Assembly (NCBI GenBank): GCA_030180135.1
Contig: CM058231.1
Location: 52,400,235-52,464,234 of the forward strand
Length of the DNA: 64,000 nucleotides
DNA from: Orychophragmus violaceus
Lineage: Eukaryota; Streptophyta; Magnoliopsida; Brassicales; Brassicaceae
Reading direction: 5' to 3'
Shown: positions 60,220-64,000 of the stretch, piece after piece
How positions within the stretch are numbered: position 1 is the stretch's first letter
Layout of the letters: each line of letters starts with the position of its first letter
The notes under the pieces: model-generated
The model's input: the letters and a program-made list of their open reading frames with translations, nothing else
Told to the model about the DNA's origin: nothing
The model's database searches: none
Made by a program: the position numbers and the translations under genes

Positions 60220-61858
60220 GATTTAACAAAGTGTTAGTAGTAGTGAGTTAATTTGTCTGGATTAAGGGTTGGTGATGCAAAGAGGAGTCTTCAGACTATG
60301 TTTGGGTTTTGAATCCAAACGACAAAATTAAGAGCTTTACCACAAGTGTCACCTTTGTTCTTATATTTTGTCATTTTGATGGTGTTATAAAGAGTTTGAG
60401 AATTTGATTGTGTTATCAATTGCTTCGTTTCAGGGAAACACATGTTCAATACGTTGATAGCTCTACTATACAAAGGTGTCACGGTAAGACACCATACACT
60501 GTTGTTGTTTACAACCTACCATGTTTGGCAGCTCTTGGAGATTGAGCTGATTGAGGAGTGACGGGGAGAGGAGATACGAATGGTCCCGGAGCTCGAGCAA
60601 CGGCGGAAGAGGCAACGAGAGTGTGGAAGAGGAAAACGACGACAGATTAGAAAGTCATTGTTTGTATAGTTTCTGAAAATTTGTGGTACAAAGAATAAGC
60701 TTTTTACGAAATATTATTACAGAAATCTGATCATACGGGAACGAGAAAAAGTGGGTTTATATAAAAGTGGAGGGGTCGTGTGTAAACCCTTGCATTTCTT
60801 AGAAATTTCACATCTAACGTTTTTTTGTCTTTTAAATATACACGTAACAATTCTAACATCATATTTTTTTCGTCAACAATGTTTTTTATTTGTTGTAGGC
60901 AATACTATAGACAATCCGAACAAATATGTGTTGTAAAAAAATCTCCTCAGCTAATTTGTAATTGGTTACGTTAAATATAAAATATTGACTATCTGTATAC
61001 AAGGTGTAAAGTTTGTTTATAAATGTAGTTTTATTTATTTAGTGAAATCTATAATTTTAAATGTTTAGCTTATATGGAATAACATAAATTAAGAATATAT
61101 ATGTATGAATGGATTATATTTGTTTAATTTCGTTTTTTTCTTATTTTCTGATGAAATTTCAAATTTATTTGTCATCAAAAAGAAACTTTACAAACGGCTT
61201 TTAAATATTTACATTTGTTAATGTAAATCCATATATTTATATACCCTTAAATATTATTCAAATTTAAAAACTAATAGATCAATATTTTTTGGAGAATAAT
61301 TACTTAATAATGAAATATTGGTTATTACCATACAAAGTCGTCTCCAATAAACCAGATCATCTAAATATTTAAATGTTTACAAACATTTAGACTCAAATAA
61401 CAGTTAACCCAAGTTTAATGTCTCGCAGGAATAAAATATATATAATATTTAGTTTATGTTAAATTCAGTTTGGACACGTAACACATTAAATGTTTTGACG
61501 CAAAAATTTATTTATATTGCCACCGAATGCAAATGAAATTTTCGGTAGATTCAGAGAAAATGTTCACAATTATTTATATGTGCGCCGACATTTATATAAA
61601 TATCTAATGTTAAAGACTTGGCTATTGATGACTACCACAAGTGACGCCTATAACGACAAACAACCTACATGCGAACACATTATCCAACATACGTCGTGAT
61701 TACCTGTTAACACAAAAATAAAATAAAAACTAGACAACCAATTAATAACACATTTAAAAAAAAAGAACACGACAAATTACTAGAAACGACATTACTAAAT
61801 TATATAGAAAGTTTCGAAAATGCAAATACAATAAACGTAATATAAGGATGGCACTGGA
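60220..61858. other. Right part of the Helitron, no recognisable gene
   Basis: AT-rich. A short G/A-rich patch at 60540-60640 could be old exon sequence, but no frame has support. Remaining sequence has no repeats of note until the terminal hairpin. Confidence 0.5.
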
Positions 61859-61894
61859 CCTCCGCGCGTGCGCGGAGGTAGAAAGTCAACTAGT
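61859..61894 (+). other. Helitron 3' terminus: hairpin plus CTAGT
   Basis: Perfect palindrome cctccgcgcgtgcgcggagg (9-bp stem, 2-base loop), 11-base spacer, then CTAGT followed by T. This is the replication terminator structure recognised by the Helitron transposase. Confidence 0.88.
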
Positions 61895-62415
61895 TAACCC
61901 AACAAGAATTTGGAACCTGATCTGTTTATTTTGTTCAATACATATATTCAACTGAATCTATACTTTTTAAATTTGGTTTAATTGACCTAAATGGATACCC
62001 GCTTGAAAATTACCTAAAACCGTTTAATAAAAGAACTTAAATGACAAACACATTAACACATGTATCTTAAATTAGAAGGGCTCATTTCATACACGAGGCA
62101 CCTTAAGGCCTGTTTAAATATATACCTAATCATTAGCATTTAATTTTGGCTATGTTTAGGAATTATTTTATCCTCATTTTTTCTATTTTATTTTTACTTT
62201 GTAATACTTTGACAATAAACAATAACATTTCCACTAAAGATCCACATCATACATAGTACATGAACACATAAAAACATGAACTACTAAAGAGAACATATGA
62301 CCATTAAACAAGGTCATAAACAAACATATAGTCATGTCCAAAACGATCAAGTTATGAAAATTTGCCGTATAAACTTAAAATCAGTAATCATATCATTTGG
62401 TCAGGAAATAGTCGT
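61895..62415. other. AT-rich flank, probably CACTA 3' untranslated sequence
   Basis: No gene. The stretch 62260-62330 (acatgaact..., aaagagaacat, atcaa/attaaa) resembles 39895-39945 in the CACTA-like element, suggesting related transposon non-coding sequence. Confidence 0.45.
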
Positions 62416-63990
62416 TCAAAGTGCATCTTCCATATACTCAATCTCAGAAGATGGCCTCCAAATTGCAGCATCTTTTATCTTCACAACATCCACCCATACT
62501 CGACATGCGTTAGGGCTTAGAGGTAAAAAGTGGACAACTTGGTCTGGATCATTTGATGACCAACGGCCTTCTGCTACGACGCACTTCAGTACAGACATAT
62601 CCATGAACTTGCATTTTTGATCTTTCTTGAATGACATACGCTACAAGAACAACCAGCAAAAACCAGGACTATTTCAACCAGCGCACCACAACCAATTATG
62701 TAAATCATAATCCACAGCCCATCAAACAATTGTAACACTTTCAAAGAAAGTACTTGCAAACTTTTAGTAGCTTCATCTGTTTTTTTAAAAGCTTTCAAGG
62801 TTGGTCAGATTTCTTTACAGATGCTTTAGGAGTTACTGGAAGATTTCTCTTGCTGATAACTTTTATATACTGCTTTAGAAGATGATGGTTGAATATCAGG
62901 AGATTTTTGAGTTGTTTTCTCCAGCATAATTCTATTTTCGTGCTATGATATGAAACACATCAAAGAATCCTTCAAATTTCTCATGTCAACTGTAGGCCTC
63001 CATAGATATGCCTTTGGATTTACTACCTCATCCACAAATACATTAACTACATTTGGGCCAAGAGGAAGTCCATTCATTAACGCTTTGGGTTCACGAATCT
63101 GTCATCGGCCTCCAACTACCACTTCATCATTCGTAACCCAATCCATGAGTTTGTATTTGTTTTTTGATAGAAGAATTAAATACCAATCTAAAGTTAAAGA
63201 GAATCAACATATAACAAAAGTTATGAAACTTAACATTATATGCATTGTCTGTTGGAATGAGACCTTCAGTTGGAATATTACAGTAATTGGCATGCAATGC
63301 AACCATTTGTCTGAGTGCATCCTCAATAGTAAACATCTCAGGTACATGTATCCAAAGAAATTATTCTGGTTTGGTTGCATATCCAACCAAAACTTTCACA
63401 GAGTTAGGCCCTATTGAAATCCCATTCACTAACTCATCAGCATCATAAGAATCAACACGCCTCCAACAGCATTATCTTCAAAGAAAGTCCAGTCAACCAA
63501 GTAACACTTGGGAAGTGATTTGGTGTTTACACTCTACAAAGTGGAAACAAAAAGCGAACCAAATAATGAAAACATATTTAAAGCTAGACAAAAGCTAAAT
63601 AACTAAGCAATATATGAAGTGGTTACATTCTCTACGAATCGAGTTTTCACCGACGTCGGGCTCTTGTCTCATTTTGGCAATGAGTTGCTTTAATTCGTGA
63701 ATCTTCTTCTGCAAATGAACCTGGTTTTCTTCCATTGCAGCCATGCAGTTGCTTTAGACTTGGAAACAAGCCAATTTGGAAAAGCTCATACCTCTACCCA
63801 TTGCCATCAATCTTCTAGGATTATCAGGTCCTAAAATCTGTGTAAGTATATTTTCCTTTAGATTTGTTGTCCTTGAATCCTGATGACGTTCGTTATCTAC
63901 CTCTGATTCCTTTCTCTGGAAAGACAATTCCAAATACATGAGCAACAAAACTTATCCAATTTCTAAAATCATTGAACTTATCATACTTAC
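62416..63990 (-). pseudogene. CACTA (Ptta/En/Spm-type) transposase gene, decayed and cut by the window end
   Basis: Minus strand. The upstream part has ILGPDNPRRLMAMGRGMSFS followed by KLACFQV, a stop, and a predicted coiled coil (MEENQVHLQKKIHELKQLIA). Three repeated modules follow with the pattern GPN.V.V.VD.....A.LWRP..EM..I.DAL: near 63400 (with a stop, PE*FLW), near 63010 (GLPLGPNVVNVFVDEVVNPK, with a stop before it) and at 62637-62416 (LSPNACRVWVDVVKIKDAAI, WRPSSEIEYMEDAL), ending at the stop. I recall this pattern from plant En/Spm transposase C-termini. Several stops and a frameshift mean no functional protein. It could be the autonomous partner family of the CACTA-like element at 39345. 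Confidence 0.75.
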
Positions 63991-64000
63991 AATCTTTTCA

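Larger units (their letters stand above)
53803..61894 (+). mobile_element. Putative non-autonomous Helitron carrying a nested Tat element
   Basis: The right end is textbook: a perfect 9-bp-stem hairpin (61859-61878, loop gt) followed 11 bases later by CTAGT at 61890-61894, next to T. A matching left end starts TCTAATATATAATGAG at 53803 after an A, with the gccacgtgtcc motif soon after, as in Brassicaceae Helitrons. No Rep/helicase frame is present. Excluding the nested element (55551-60219) it is about 3.4 kb. Pairing of the two ends is an inference; the right end alone is strongly supported. Confidence 0.65.

Noticed and set aside
1..64000. CRISPR array, bacterial operons, tRNA or intact rRNA genes
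   Set aside because: No regular spaced repeats of that kind, no ribosome binding site pattern and no cloverleaf candidate recognised; tRNA matches are limited to primer binding sites.

Overview
The window is repeat-derived plant nuclear DNA. No intact host gene is supported; nearly every base can be assigned to nested, truncated or rearranged transposable elements. The mix of families (Cassandra TRIM, Tat/Athila-like and chromovirus-like Ty3/gypsy, Ty1/copia, CACTA and Helitron), the recurrent ggtgtcgaycgacacc palindromes and the Helitron end structure suggest a Brassicaceae genome, probably pericentromeric heterochromatin. The species cannot be named from sequence alone.

Layout. 1-631: copia LTR cut by the window edge and lying inside the next element. 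632-7709: non-coding gypsy-type element (LARD-A) with LTRs of about 2.7 kb and a GC-rich minisatellite upstream of its TATA box. 7710-14645: plus-strand gypsy (chromovirus-like) gag-pol remnants in a tandem arrangement sharing one LTR, all disabled. 14646-17314: second, deleted copy of the LARD family (LARD-B). 17315-21691: minus-strand non-coding gypsy with a (ggtcaacccgaccc)n minisatellite. 22599-23420: complete Cassandra TRIM with 5S rRNA promoter sequence in both LTRs and a perfect 5-bp target duplication. 24671-28346: minus-strand Tat/Athila-like element with a degenerate gag and no pol. 28347-36720: head-to-tail triplication of a 2.4-2.5 kb RT-RNaseH-integrase segment, minus strand. 36725-39341: Tat-like LTR plus internal remnant. 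39345-49199: CACTA-like element split by a young, structurally complete copia element (40911-48769). 49200-53504: gag-only gypsy element with target duplication. 53803-61894: proposed non-autonomous Helitron, itself invaded by a Tat-type element (55551-60219) whose only coding capacity is an antisense gene, reconstructed here as four exons encoding about 922 residues. 61895-64000: decayed CACTA transposase gene.

The genes do not form a host pathway; they are replication modules of different elements. Insertion order can be read from nesting: copia into the CACTA-like element; copia LTR into the LARD LTR; Tat element into the Helitron; Cassandra into older LTR-like DNA. The copia LTRs differ at only two positions plus a 2-bp indel, so this is the youngest dated event. 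The strongest candidates for new biology are the intact antisense gene with its own TATA box inside a gag/pol-less Tat element, and the pol-segment concatemer joined at a short microhomology.
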